From positions 84,496-148,495 of the forward strand of contig NZ_BNBM01000025.1 of assembly GCF_014655715.1 (NCBI RefSeq): a DNA stretch of 64,000 nt, given 5' to 3'. Below, piece by piece: positions 25,810 through 33,282 of the stretch; position 1 is the stretch's first letter, and every line of letters begins with the position of its first letter. The position numbers were made by a program, and so were the translations under genes. Below the pieces are notes generated by a model. The model was not told where the DNA came from. It did not search any database and saw only the letters and a list, made by a program, of their open reading frames with translations. This DNA comes from Streptomyces lanatus (GTDB lineage Bacteria > Actinomycetota > Actinomycetes > Streptomycetales > Streptomycetaceae).

Positions 25810-27087
25810 ATGGGACGCTGTCGCCGTAGCCGCCTCACGCACAGAAAGCCGACCCCCTTGCCCGCCACACACCCCGCCGGCGCGAACCCGGCGTTCAGCA
25901 TCCGCGTCCATGTCCCCGCGCAGGCCCGTGCCGCCGTGGAGACGATCGCCGCGGACGCGCCAGGCTCCGTCAGCACCCAGAGCTGCCCGCCGGATGCCAC
26001 CGGGGCGCACCAGGTGCTGCTGGACGCCGACAGCGGCTCGACGCTGACGTGGCTCACCGCCGCCCTGCGGGACCGGCTGGGCCCGGACCTCCTGCTGTGC
26101 GAGGACCTCGTCTTCTCCGCCGCCTCCACCGGCAAGCTCAGCCAGAGCATCCGCGCCGCGACGGCCACCGAGCACGATGTCGCCCTGCTGGACGCCGACG
26201 CCGACCGGCGGGTCATCAAGCACCTTGTCCGGCACCCCGAACATATCGACCGCTACACCGGCCGGCACCACCGCGTCGCGCTGATGTCGGACGCGAGCGC
26301 GGTCCTGGACTTCGACCAGTTGCCCGCGTCCGCCGCCCTGCCCGCGGTGGAATCCCAGGCGGTCCATCTGCGCCGCACCACAGGCCTGGACATCCTGCCC
26401 CTGCCCGTCGCCGCCGGGACCGCCGCGGACCTGGCCACCGCTGTGCGCCTGCTCGCGCCGGGCGTCGTGGCGGCCGTCCTGATCCACACCCGCCTCGATC
26501 ACGTCCGTACCGCGCAGGCCGCCCTCGCCGACTGCCCCGTCCTGCTGCTGGACTCCATCAACGACGGTCTGGCCATCGCCGCGGCCGCCGCGGCGTACAG
26601 CACACTGCGCCGGCACGACATCGATGTGCGCCGTGCCCGGGTGGTGTGCGTCTCCCCCGACCGCGGCGGCGACCTGAGCGGCCTCCTACTGGCCAGCGGC
26701 ATCACCGACCTCACGCTCTACGATCCGGTCGCCCAGGGGATCCAGCCCCTTCACCGACTGGCCGACCGCACGGACCTGATCGTCGATCTGTTCGGCCTGA
26801 TCGCCCCTCCGCCCGGTATCCCCGTGCTGCACGCGCGCCCGGAGACACCCCCGCCGTTCGCCGCGGCCACCACCGGCCCCCGGCCGCTGCACGCCCTGCC
26901 CGGTCTGCTGGCCGCCGCGGTCGCCACCGGAAAACCCGTCACCGCCCACGCCCGCATCGCGGCCGTCCGCGCCCTCATCGAGCAGACCCGGCCGGGCCAT
27001 TCCCTGCCCCCGCTCGATCACCCCGGGCTGACTCCGGCCGTCACCGCGGCCGCGGTCGCGGCCCTCACGGGCGACGCGGCCCGGTGA
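25810..27087 (+). CDS. Malic-enzyme-like protein lacking catalytic residues (predicted pseudoenzyme)
   Basis: Protein of about 425 residues; the start is uncertain (ATG 25810 or TTG 25858). Its domain order follows actinobacterial NAD-malic enzymes: an ACT-like head (AFSIRVHVPAQARAAVETI), then HPEHIDRYTGRHHRVALMSD with ASAVLDFDQLPASAALPAVE, then ILPLPVAAGTAADLATAVRL. Catalytic features are missing. The YTPGVA tyrosine motif is absent, NLEDI is replaced by LIHTRLDH, HDDQHGTA is LLDSINDGLA, and the GxGxxG NAD loop is CVSPDRGGDLSG. The reading frame is intact and composition native, so it is not a decaying gene. It may be a regulatory or binding protein under ArsR control. Confidence 0.65.
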   Translation: MGRCRRSRLTHRKPTPLPATHPAGANPAFSIRVHVPAQARAAVETIAADAPGSVSTQSCPPDATGAHQVLLDADSGSTLTWLTAALRDRLGPDLLLCEDLVFSAASTGKLSQSIRAATATEHDVALLDADADRRVIKHLVRHPEHIDRYTGRHHRVALMSDASAVLDFDQLPASAALPAVESQAVHLRRTTGLDILPLPVAAGTAADLATAVRLLAPGVVAAVLIHTRLDHVRTAQAALADCPVLLLDSINDGLAIAAAAAAYSTLRRHDIDVRRARVVCVSPDRGGDLSGLLLASGITDLTLYDPVAQGIQPLHRLADRTDLIVDLFGLIAPPPGIPVLHARPETPPPFAAATTGPRPLHALPGLLAAAVATGKPVTAHARIAAVRALIEQTRPGHSLPPLDHPGLTPAVTAAAVAALTGDAAR

Positions 27088-27108
27088 CGAGGCCCCGGCC
27101 GGGGGCTC

Positions 27109-27510
27109 TCACTCGCCGGCCGGCCATCCCGTGGTACGCCATTCCTGGCGCCGCTCCGGCTGCTCCTCCCGCCCGGCGCCGTGCGCGGCGAGAGCGGCGG
27201 CGAGGTCGGCGTGGACCGGGACGGGCGGGCAGTCACCGGCGGGGACGAGGGATCCGTCGGCGGGAATGGCCGACAGCTCCAGGCCGCGCCCGGCCGCGGT
27301 GAGACGGCGTGCGGCCTCGATGATGGCGAGCTGTCCCTCGGCCGACCAGCTGCGCAGTTCGGTCAGGTCGACGATGACCGGTCCGGTGCCGCGGGCCAAG
27401 GCCCAGCCGACCGCGCCCGCGAATCGGTGGACGGCGTCCGGGCCGAGATAGCCGGCGACGGAGAGGATGCCGAGGCCGTCCTCGGCGGTGTAGCGCCAGT
27501 CGATGGTCAT
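27109..27510 (-). CDS. STAS-domain protein (anti-sigma factor antagonist type)
   Basis: Protein of 133 residues. It reads GLGILSVAGYLGPDAVHRFA and GPVIVDLTELRSWSAEGQLA, matching the STAS fold, with the conserved serine of the DLTxxxxxSxxG phosphorylation loop at SWSAEG. The tail is Gln/Arg-rich. STAS proteins of this type bind ATPase switch kinases, and the ATP-binding protein encoded next upstream is a likely partner. It is the last gene of the sulP operon, 49 bases after the ATPase gene. The role of such a switch pair beside an anion transporter is unclear. Confidence 0.78.
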   Translation of the reverse strand: MTIDWRYTAEDGLGILSVAGYLGPDAVHRFAGAVGWALARGTGPVIVDLTELRSWSAEGQLAIIEAARRLTAAGRGLELSAIPADGSLVPAGDCPPVPVHADLAAALAAHGAGREEQPERRQEWRTTGWPAGE

Positions 27511-27559
27511 GAGGCTGAACTTCCTTGTGCGGGTGGCCGGTCCATGTGCTGCCGACCGG

Positions 27560-27985
27560 TCAGAGAGGGAGGGTGATCCAGATGCCCTTGCCCCCGCCGT
27601 CGGCGTCCGCGCGGATGACCGCGGTGCCGCCGAGGCCGAGGACGAGCTCCATGACGGTGCCTAACCCGCCCTCCGCGGTCCCGGTGACCGATGCGTACAG
27701 CGGGGGCCGGTAGGGGTGACGGTCGTGCACGGCGAAGGCGAGGCAGTCCCTTCCCGCCGCGTAGATCACGGTGATCTGCGGGGAGAGGGCGGCGGCGTGC
27801 CGGACGCTGTTGGTGACCAGCTCGCTCAGGATCAGCAGGGCGGGGCCGACGGTGGGGTGCCGCAGGCCGATTCCCCATTCCGTCAGCGCCTGTTCGGCGG
27901 TCTCACGGGCGAGGCGGACGGCCGACGTCTCGGTGGGCAGGGTGAGCACATGCCGGTGGGGCAGGGCCGCGAGCCGCGTCGGCAT
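27560..27985 (-). CDS. HATPase_c anti-sigma-type ATP-binding protein
   Basis: Protein of 141 residues, ATG at 27985 sharing a base with the previous stop and with GGAGG just upstream. It resembles RsbW/SpoIIAB-like switch kinases: HVLTLPTETSAVRLARETAE, then the N-box LILSELVTNSVRHAAAL with the Mg-binding Asn, and an ATP-lid region AEGGLGTVMELVLGLGG. These proteins bind or phosphorylate STAS antagonists and sequester sigma factors; Streptomyces has many of unknown target. Its cotranscription with a STAS protein suggests a local partner-switch module. Confidence 0.83.
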   Translation of the reverse strand: MPTRLAALPHRHVLTLPTETSAVRLARETAEQALTEWGIGLRHPTVGPALLILSELVTNSVRHAAALSPQITVIYAAGRDCLAFAVHDRHPYRPPLYASVTGTAEGGLGTVMELVLGLGGTAVIRADADGGGKGIWITLPL

Positions 27986-28392
27986 CAGCCCTCCGCGCGG
28001 GCGAGGCGGAAGCCGGTGACCGTCCTGGGGCGCAGCCGCAGCAGGGTGTCGTGCGGCCCATGGCTCCAGCCGGGCAGGGTGCGCAGGTGGTGAGCCCTCT
28101 CGTCCGGGTCGTCGATCACCTCGGCGGGCCCGCGGACGGTGACCGTCCAGCCGGTGCCGTCCACGGCGCGGATCTCGTCGGCGTGGTAGGTGGCCGTCGC
28201 GGGTACCGCCGTGGCCGGGGTCGGGGTGCGGACGGTCAGACGGCCGTACTCCCACACATGGCGGGCCGGCCGCACCACGGTCACCTCTCGCTGCTGGTAC
28301 ACGAGCCGCCCCAGGCTGCTGCCCTCCAGCAGCCACAGCGCCTCGGCTCCGGAGACCTCCACCATGCGCTGAGCGGCGGGCGGAACACTCAT
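27985..28392 (-). CDS. PPOX-class (pyridoxamine oxidase-like) flavin-binding protein
   Basis: Protein of 135 residues with the split-barrel opening MVEVSGAEALWLLEGSSLGR, then LVYQQREVTVVRPARHVWEY, typical of small actinobacterial proteins that bind FMN or F420. The later segment is WTVTVRGPAEVIDDPDERAH. The substrate is unknown. It overlaps the sulP stop by ATGA and the ATPase start by one base, so it is translated as part of a tight four-gene operon. Confidence 0.82.
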   Translation of the reverse strand: MSVPPAAQRMVEVSGAEALWLLEGSSLGRLVYQQREVTVVRPARHVWEYGRLTVRTPTPATAVPATATYHADEIRAVDGTGWTVTVRGPAEVIDDPDERAHHLRTLPGWSHGPHDTLLRLRPRTVTGFRLARAEG

Positions 28393-30113
28393 CGCACGGT
28401 CTCCTCGCCGGACGTCCGGGACCGCTGCGCGGGAACGGCGCCCCAGACGCCGACCGTCTCCAGGTGGTCGCGGGCGCCCTTGATCGCCTCGGGGGTGGTG
28501 GCGTACTCCCGGCCCTCGTGCCGCAGCAGTTCCAGCGCGCCGACGGAGTCCAGGACCTGGCGCTGGCCGGGGCGTACGCCGGAAGCCAGGACGAGGATGC
28601 CGCGCCGGGTCAGTTTCTCCACCGCGTCCTTCAGCACGAGGGCGCCGGTCGCGTCCATGGTCGACACCCGCGACATGCGCAGGATGACGACCCGGACGTC
28701 GGCCACGTCGGTCAGCTCCAGCAGGAAGCGGTGCGCGGCGGCGAAGAACAGCGGGCCGTCGATGCGGTACGCGACGATGTGCTCGGCCAGCAGCGCGTGT
28801 TCCTCGGCGCTGTGATCGGCCCGGTCCAGCGGTACCTGGTCGAAGCGGGCCTGCTTGGCCACGGCCCGCAGCGCGAGAGCGCCCGCCACGACCAGGCCGA
28901 TGATCACCGCGTAGACCAGGTCGAGCGCCAGGGTGGCCACGGCGGTCAGGACGAGGATCAGCGCGTCCGAGCGGGTGGCCCTCGCCATGGCTCTGAGCGA
29001 GCCGACCTCGACCATGCGGACGGCGGTGGCCAGCAGCACACCCGCGAGCGCCGCGAGGGGAATCCGCGAGACGAGGGGCGCGGCGGCGAAGACGATCACG
29101 GCGAGGACGGCGGCATGGACCAGGGCGGCCAGCCGTGAACTCGCCCCGGTACGGACGTTGACGGCGGTCCGGGCGATCGCGCCGGTCGCGGGGACGCCGC
29201 CGAACAGCGGCGCGGCGATGTTGGCCAGCCCCTGCCCGAACAGCTCCCGGTCCGGGTCGTGCTTCTGACCGACCGTCATCCCGTCCGCCACCGACGCCGA
29301 CAGCAGCGACTCCAGGGCGGCCAGCGCGGCCACGGCCACGGCCGGGGCGAGCAGGGTATTCAGCGAGCCGAGGTCGAGGAACGACAGCGACGGTGCGGGC
29401 AGCCCGGCGGGCAGGTCGCCGATCGGCCTCGCCGCGTCCAGTCCGGCGGCCTGCGCCACGATCGTGGCGGCGATCACCGCGATGATCGAGAACGGCACGG
29501 TCGGCCGCCACCGGGCGCCGGCCAGCATGAGCACGGCCACCGCGACCGCGAACCCGAGGGCGGTCCAGTTGGGGTGCTTCGCGAACTCCTCGACCGCGCG
29601 CCAGGTCACCACCAGGACCCGGTCGCCCTCAGGCTTGGACACACCGAGCGCGTTCGGTACCTGCTGCAGCCCGATCACACAGGCGATGCCGAGCGTGAAG
29701 CCCTCCACGACCGGCGCGGGCACGTACTGCATGTACTTCCCCGCCCGCAGCGCGGCCAGGGCGACCAGCATCACGCCCGCGATCAGACCGACCGCGAGCA
29801 CCCCGCCCGGCCCGTGCTCGCCGACGATCGGGACGAGGACCACGGTCATCGCGCCGGTCGGCCCGGACACCTGGAGGTTGGATCCGCCGAAGACCGCGGC
29901 GAGCGCGCCCGCGACCACGGCGGTCGCCAGACCCGCCTCGGCGCCGAGCCCGGAGGAGACCCCGAAGCCCAGTGCGAGCGGCAGCGCGACGATCGCCACG
30001 GTGAGTCCGGCGAGCAGGTCACGCCGGGGGTCGCGGCGCACGTCCGCCAGGTCGGCGCGACGCGGAAGCAGCGCGGCGATCCGTACGAAGGCCTGGTGCA
30101 GCGGTACGGACAC
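28389..30113 (-). CDS. SulP-family inorganic anion transporter with C-terminal STAS domain
   Basis: Protein of 574 residues. The membrane part, about residues 35-430, has the SulP motifs LLAGLTVAIVALPLALGFGV, GGSNLQVSGPTGAMTVVLVP and PLFGGVPATGAIARTAVNVR. The cytoplasmic STAS domain spans about residues 445-555 (GPLFFAAAHRFLLELTDVAD, VVILRMSRVSTMDATGALVL). SulP proteins carry sulfate, bicarbonate or dicarboxylates; the ion cannot be chosen from sequence. It leads the operon with PPOX, ATPase and STAS genes. An AATTGC-N8-GCAATT site lies 100 bases upstream, matching the operator at the neighbouring arsR gene. Confidence 0.92.
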   Translation of the reverse strand: MSVPLHQAFVRIAALLPRRADLADVRRDPRRDLLAGLTVAIVALPLALGFGVSSGLGAEAGLATAVVAGALAAVFGGSNLQVSGPTGAMTVVLVPIVGEHGPGGVLAVGLIAGVMLVALAALRAGKYMQYVPAPVVEGFTLGIACVIGLQQVPNALGVSKPEGDRVLVVTWRAVEEFAKHPNWTALGFAVAVAVLMLAGARWRPTVPFSIIAVIAATIVAQAAGLDAARPIGDLPAGLPAPSLSFLDLGSLNTLLAPAVAVAALAALESLLSASVADGMTVGQKHDPDRELFGQGLANIAAPLFGGVPATGAIARTAVNVRTGASSRLAALVHAAVLAVIVFAAAPLVSRIPLAALAGVLLATAVRMVEVGSLRAMARATRSDALILVLTAVATLALDLVYAVIIGLVVAGALALRAVAKQARFDQVPLDRADHSAEEHALLAEHIVAYRIDGPLFFAAAHRFLLELTDVADVRVVILRMSRVSTMDATGALVLKDAVEKLTRRGILVLASGVRPGQRQVLDSVGALELLRHEGREYATTPEAIKGARDHLETVGVWGAVPAQRSRTSGEETVR

Positions 30114-30212
30114 GACGCCTCGGCTTTCCCCATGCGGCCCACCCCGGGGCGGGCACGAAACCTGTACCCGCGGACCACCGGATTGCGGACACAGTCATCA
30201 CAGCATCTAACC

Positions 30213-30232
30213 AATTGCGAATTTTTGCAATT
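30213..30232. promoter_or_regulatory. AATTGC-N8-GCAATT operator-like repeat upstream of sulP
   Basis: AATTGC (30213-30218) and GCAATT (30227-30232) are separated by exactly 8 bases, the same core and spacing as in the 25763-25792 element. It lies 100-119 bases upstream of the sulP start in an AT-rich pocket. Confidence 0.65.
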
Positions 30233-30295
30233 CAGCATCAGACCGCTGCGCCGCTGTTCCAGCCGGGGTGGGGGGCGGGCCGGGGTCGGGCCCGG

Positions 30296-30652
30296 TCAGG
30301 CCTTCCTGACGACGCTGGACTTCAGCTGCATCGCCCCGAAGCCCTCGATCTTGCAGTCGATGTCATGGCCGTCGACGCCGTCGACGAGGCGAATGCCCCG
30401 CACCTTGGTGCCCGCCTTGATCCCGGAAGGGCTGCCCTTGACCTTGAGCGCCTTGACGACGACCACGGAATCGCCGTCCTGCAGCACATTGCCCACGGCG
30501 TCCTTGACGACACGCTCGGCGACGGCCGGGTCCCCGCCGGCGGCCTCGGTGGGAACCCATTCGTGGCCGCACTCCGGGCAGACCATCAGGGCGTTCATCT
30601 CGTAGGTGTACTCGGACGAGCACTTGGGACAGGGAGGAAGGTTCTCGATCAC
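30296..30652 (-). CDS. Zinc-ribbon YjdM (PhnA-like) family protein
   Basis: Protein of 118 residues starting with a GTG. A zinc ribbon, LPPCPKCSSEYTYEMNALMV then CPECGHEW (two CxxC pairs), is followed by the YjdM barrel: VLQDGDSVVVVKALKVKGS and IKAGTKVRGIRLVDG with HDIDCKIEGFGAMQLKS. The family was once called alkylphosphonate protein PhnA but is not part of phosphonate breakdown; its function is unknown. Length and motifs are complete. It is monocistronic, between sulP and lysA, on the same strand. Confidence 0.9.
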   Translation of the reverse strand: MIENLPPCPKCSSEYTYEMNALMVCPECGHEWVPTEAAGGDPAVAERVVKDAVGNVLQDGDSVVVVKALKVKGSPSGIKAGTKVRGIRLVDGVDGHDIDCKIEGFGAMQLKSSVVRKA

Positions 30653-30694
30653 CCCGCCAGGGTAGCCGCGTCCGCGATGACCGCCGGGCCTCGG

Positions 30695-32029
30695 CTACAG
30701 GCCCACGTCCCGGCTGCGGATGTCCTCCAGGGACTCGCGGCGGATCAGGAGGCGGGCGTGGCCGTCGTCCACGGCGACCACGGGCGGGCGGCCGACCATG
30801 TTGTAGCCGGAGGCCATGGACAGGTGGTAGGCGCCGGCGGCCGGGACGGCGAGCAGGTCCCCGGGGCGGATGTCGTCGGGGAGCTCGACGTCGGCGGCCA
30901 GGATGTCGCCCGCCTCGCAGTGCCGGCCCACCACGGTGACCGGGGCCGGGGCGGCGCCGCTGTGGCGGCCCACCAGACGGGGCGCGTAGCGCACGCCGTA
31001 CAGCGCGGGGCGCGGGTTGTCGCTCATGCCGCCGTCCACGGCCACGTAGGTGTGCGCACCGGTCCGCTTGACGGACAGGACGTGGTAGAGCGCGATGCCC
31101 GCCGGGCCCGCGATGGCCCGGCCCGGCTCGATGAGGAGGCGGGGCACGGCGAGCCCGGCCGCCGTGCATGCCTCGGCCAGTTCGGCGCGGACCTTGCGGG
31201 CGAGCGTGGTGAGGTCGAGGGCGGGTTCGCCGGGGCGGTAGGCGATGCCGTGGCCGCCGCCCAGATCGAGTTCGCGCAGGACCAGGCCGTGCTGCTCGTG
31301 GAGGCGGGCCAGCAGCCCGACCATGCGGCGTACGGCGGCGAGGTACGGCTTGACGCTGGTGATCTGTGAGCCCAAGTGGCAGTGCAGTCCGGTGAGTTCG
31401 AGCTGCGGCTGGTCCAGGATCCGGGCGATGGCGTGCTGGGCGTAGCCGTCCGAGATGGACAGGCCGAACTTCTGGTCCTCGGCGCCGGTACGGATCTTCT
31501 CGTGGCCGCCGGCGCTGATGCCGGGCACGACGCGGACCATCACCTTCTGGTGGCCGTGGGGCCCGACCGCCGCCGCGAGACGGGCGATCTCGGAGGGGCT
31601 GTCGATGACGATCCGGCCGACCCCGAGGCGCAGCGCGGTGTCCAGGTCGCGCGGGGACTTGGCGTTGCCGTGCAGCACGATCCGTTCCGGCGGGAAGCCG
31701 GTGGTGACCGCGAGTTCCAGCTCACCGGCCGAGCAGACGTCCAGTCCCAGGCCCTCCTCGGCCACCCAGTGGACCATGGCCCGGCACAGGAACGCCTTGG
31801 CCGCGTACAGCACTTCGGCGTCGGGGAAGGCGTGCCGGTAGGTGCGGCAGCGCTCGCGGACCTCGTCCTCGTCGATGACGTAGACGGGGGTGCCGAAGCG
31901 GTCGGCGACCTCGCTGAGCGGCACGCCGCCGACGGTGAGTTCGCCCTCCCGGGGTTCGATTGCCGAGGCCGGCCACACGGAGAGGGCGTCGGCCGCGGTG
32001 GGGACGGCGGGTTCGTGGAGGGTGGTCAT
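30695..32029 (-). CDS. lysA: Diaminopimelate decarboxylase
   Basis: Protein of 444 residues from the ATG at 32029, which overlaps the upstream stop (ATGA). It is a fold-type III PLP enzyme: FPDAEVLYAAKAFLCRAMVH holds the Schiff-base Lys, ELDLGGGHGIAYRPGE the phosphate loop, LLIEPGRAIAGPAG the substrate-binding segment and GRHCEAGDILAADVELPDD the active-site Cys of the second subunit. It converts meso-diaminopimelate to lysine. Streptomyces usually has lysA beside thrA/thrC genes elsewhere, so this is probably a second copy, here coupled to a SAV_915 gene. It may supply lysine in a special condition, or decarboxylate a related substrate. Confidence 0.88.
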   Translation of the reverse strand: MTTLHEPAVPTAADALSVWPASAIEPREGELTVGGVPLSEVADRFGTPVYVIDEDEVRERCRTYRHAFPDAEVLYAAKAFLCRAMVHWVAEEGLGLDVCSAGELELAVTTGFPPERIVLHGNAKSPRDLDTALRLGVGRIVIDSPSEIARLAAAVGPHGHQKVMVRVVPGISAGGHEKIRTGAEDQKFGLSISDGYAQHAIARILDQPQLELTGLHCHLGSQITSVKPYLAAVRRMVGLLARLHEQHGLVLRELDLGGGHGIAYRPGEPALDLTTLARKVRAELAEACTAAGLAVPRLLIEPGRAIAGPAGIALYHVLSVKRTGAHTYVAVDGGMSDNPRPALYGVRYAPRLVGRHSGAAPAPVTVVGRHCEAGDILAADVELPDDIRPGDLLAVPAAGAYHLSMASGYNMVGRPPVVAVDDGHARLLIRRESLEDIRSRDVGL

Positions 32030-32385
32030 CGTGCGGCCCCCGTCACATGGAGCCAATGCGGCCGATGGTGTGCCGTGGTGGACGGGGTGACCGCGGTTAC
32101 GGCCGGGGCGCAGAGCTGGGGGTCCACCGTCACGGTGGTGACGCCGAGCGGGGCGGTCAGGGAGCGCAGGGCGGGTTCGGCGAGCCGGATCCAGGGCTGG
32201 TCGGTGCCGAGGGTCGCGGTCAGTCGCCGCCGCGACGTGAACCCCACGGCCGTACGGTCGCCGAGGGGCGTACGGAAAAGGCGGGCCGCGCAGGCGGCCG
32301 GTCCCGGCCGGACCGGAACGTACAGAGGGCCGGCCGGGAACCGTTCAGAGGGCTCCGGGTCTTCGTCGGACAGGTGGTCTGCCAT
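32026..32385 (-). CDS. SAV_915 family protein
   Basis: Protein of 119 residues. The body reads PAGPLYVPVRPGPAACAARL, FRTPLGDRTAVGFTSRRRLT and IRLAEPALRSLTAPLGVTT, recognisable as the SAV_915 family, which is restricted to Streptomyces and relatives. It is similar to type III secretion-associated SseB N-domains in overall plan. The function is unknown. It overlaps lysA by four bases, an unusual partnership. The leader upstream, 32386-32706, contains no gene and holds the 11-bp-spaced TGACG repeats. Confidence 0.8.
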   Translation of the reverse strand: MADHLSDEDPEPSERFPAGPLYVPVRPGPAACAARLFRTPLGDRTAVGFTSRRRLTATLGTDQPWIRLAEPALRSLTAPLGVTTVTVDPQLCAPAVTAVTPSTTAHHRPHWLHVTGAAR

Positions 32386-32519
32386 GGGGGTGCCTCCGGG
32401 TGGATCCCAAATGGATCGTGCGTGGTGCTTGTTCGCCCCGGACGCGGGGAGGCGGACCGGGGCTTGCCACCGACGCTATGCCCGGTGACCCGGAGGTCCG
32501 GACGGCCCATGACGCGATG

Positions 32520-32557
32520 TTGACGGCGATCGGCCGGACGCTGACGGGACGCTGACA
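32520..32557. promoter_or_regulatory. TGACG repeats in the divergent lysA/usp intergenic region
   Basis: TTGACG at 32520-32525, CTGACG at 32541-32546 and CTGACA at 32552-32557. The last two are spaced by exactly 11 bases, the arrangement favoured by OmpR/PhoB-type regulators. Related sites occur near kdp and the APC genes. The interval 32386-32706 holds no gene. Confidence 0.4.
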
Positions 32558-32706
32558 CGAGGCCCGGCCGCCCCCGGAAGCGCACCGTCAGGGGTGCGCC
32601 AAGAAGGGCAGCGGCGGCTGGCCGCGCGAGTGCGCCGGGGGTGTGATGGGAGAGGCCCGTCGAGGCTTCCTGCCGAGAACGAAGTGCCATGAGGAACGGT
32701 GGAGCC

Positions 32707-33251
32707 ATGTCTGGTTCCGACGGCCCCGCGAGAGAGCGGGTCCTGGTGGGCGTGAGCGGCTCGCTGGGCAGCCTCACCGCCCTCGCCCGGGGCGCCGAGG
32801 AGGCGCGGCGGCGCGACGTCGAGCTGTGGCCGGTGCCGGCCTGGCAGCCGCCGGGCGGGGTCCGGGGGTGAGCCTGCTGACCGGCGAATGGCAACGACTG
32901 GCGCGCGAGCGGCTGGTCGGCATCCTCGGAGACGCGTTCGGCGAAGGCGGCCCCGACGTGTGGATGTACGCCCTGGTCGCCCAAGGCAGTCCGGGACGGG
33001 CCTTGGTGGAGCTCGCCGACCGCGCGGACGACGTCCTGGTCGTCGGCGCCGGCCGCCGCGGCCTCTGGCGCCGCGCATGCGGCCGCTCGGTCACCCGCTA
33101 CTGCCTCACCCACGCCACCTGCCCGGTCCTCGCGGTACCACCCTCTCCGCTGGAGTCGGAACTGGCGACCGTGCACCGCCGGAATGCCTGGGGACTGCGG
33201 CTGGACACGGGGGACTTGGGGCGTGAGGCGGTGCGGCGGGAAGGGGCGTGA
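32707..33251 (+). pseudogene. Universal stress protein gene, frame broken in a G-run
   Basis: From the ATG at 32707 the first frame gives RERVLVGVSGSLGSLTALAR, then DVELWPVPAWQPPGG, ending at TGA 32869-32871. The next frame continues at once with VSLLTGEWQRLARERLVGIL, ALVAQGSPGRALVELADRAD, DVLVVGAGRRGLWRRACGRS and VTRYCLTHATCPVLAVPPSP to a stop at 33249. Together they form a single-domain UspA of about 180 residues with the G-x2-G-x9-G-type nucleotide loop (VGAGRRGLWRRACG). Adding one G to the run CGGGGGTGAG near 32865-32870 restores the frame. This is either a recent mutation or a sequence error. Confidence 0.8.
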
Positions 33252-33282
33252 CGGGCCTCGTCGAGGAGTGCCGCCCCGTCAC
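33248..33282. terminator. Hairpin whose arms contain both convergent stop codons
   Basis: GTGACGGG (33248-33255) pairs with CCCGTCAC (33275-33282). The TGA in the left arm is the stop of the stress-protein gene, and the TGA in the right arm, read on the minus strand, is the stop of kdpD. A nested CTCG-T-CGAG lies in the loop. It probably terminates both transcripts. Confidence 0.65.

Noticed and set aside
31950..31965. GGGGTTCGATTGCC, resembling a tRNA T-loop
   Set aside because: It lies inside lysA coding sequence and no acceptor, D or anticodon stems can be built around it.
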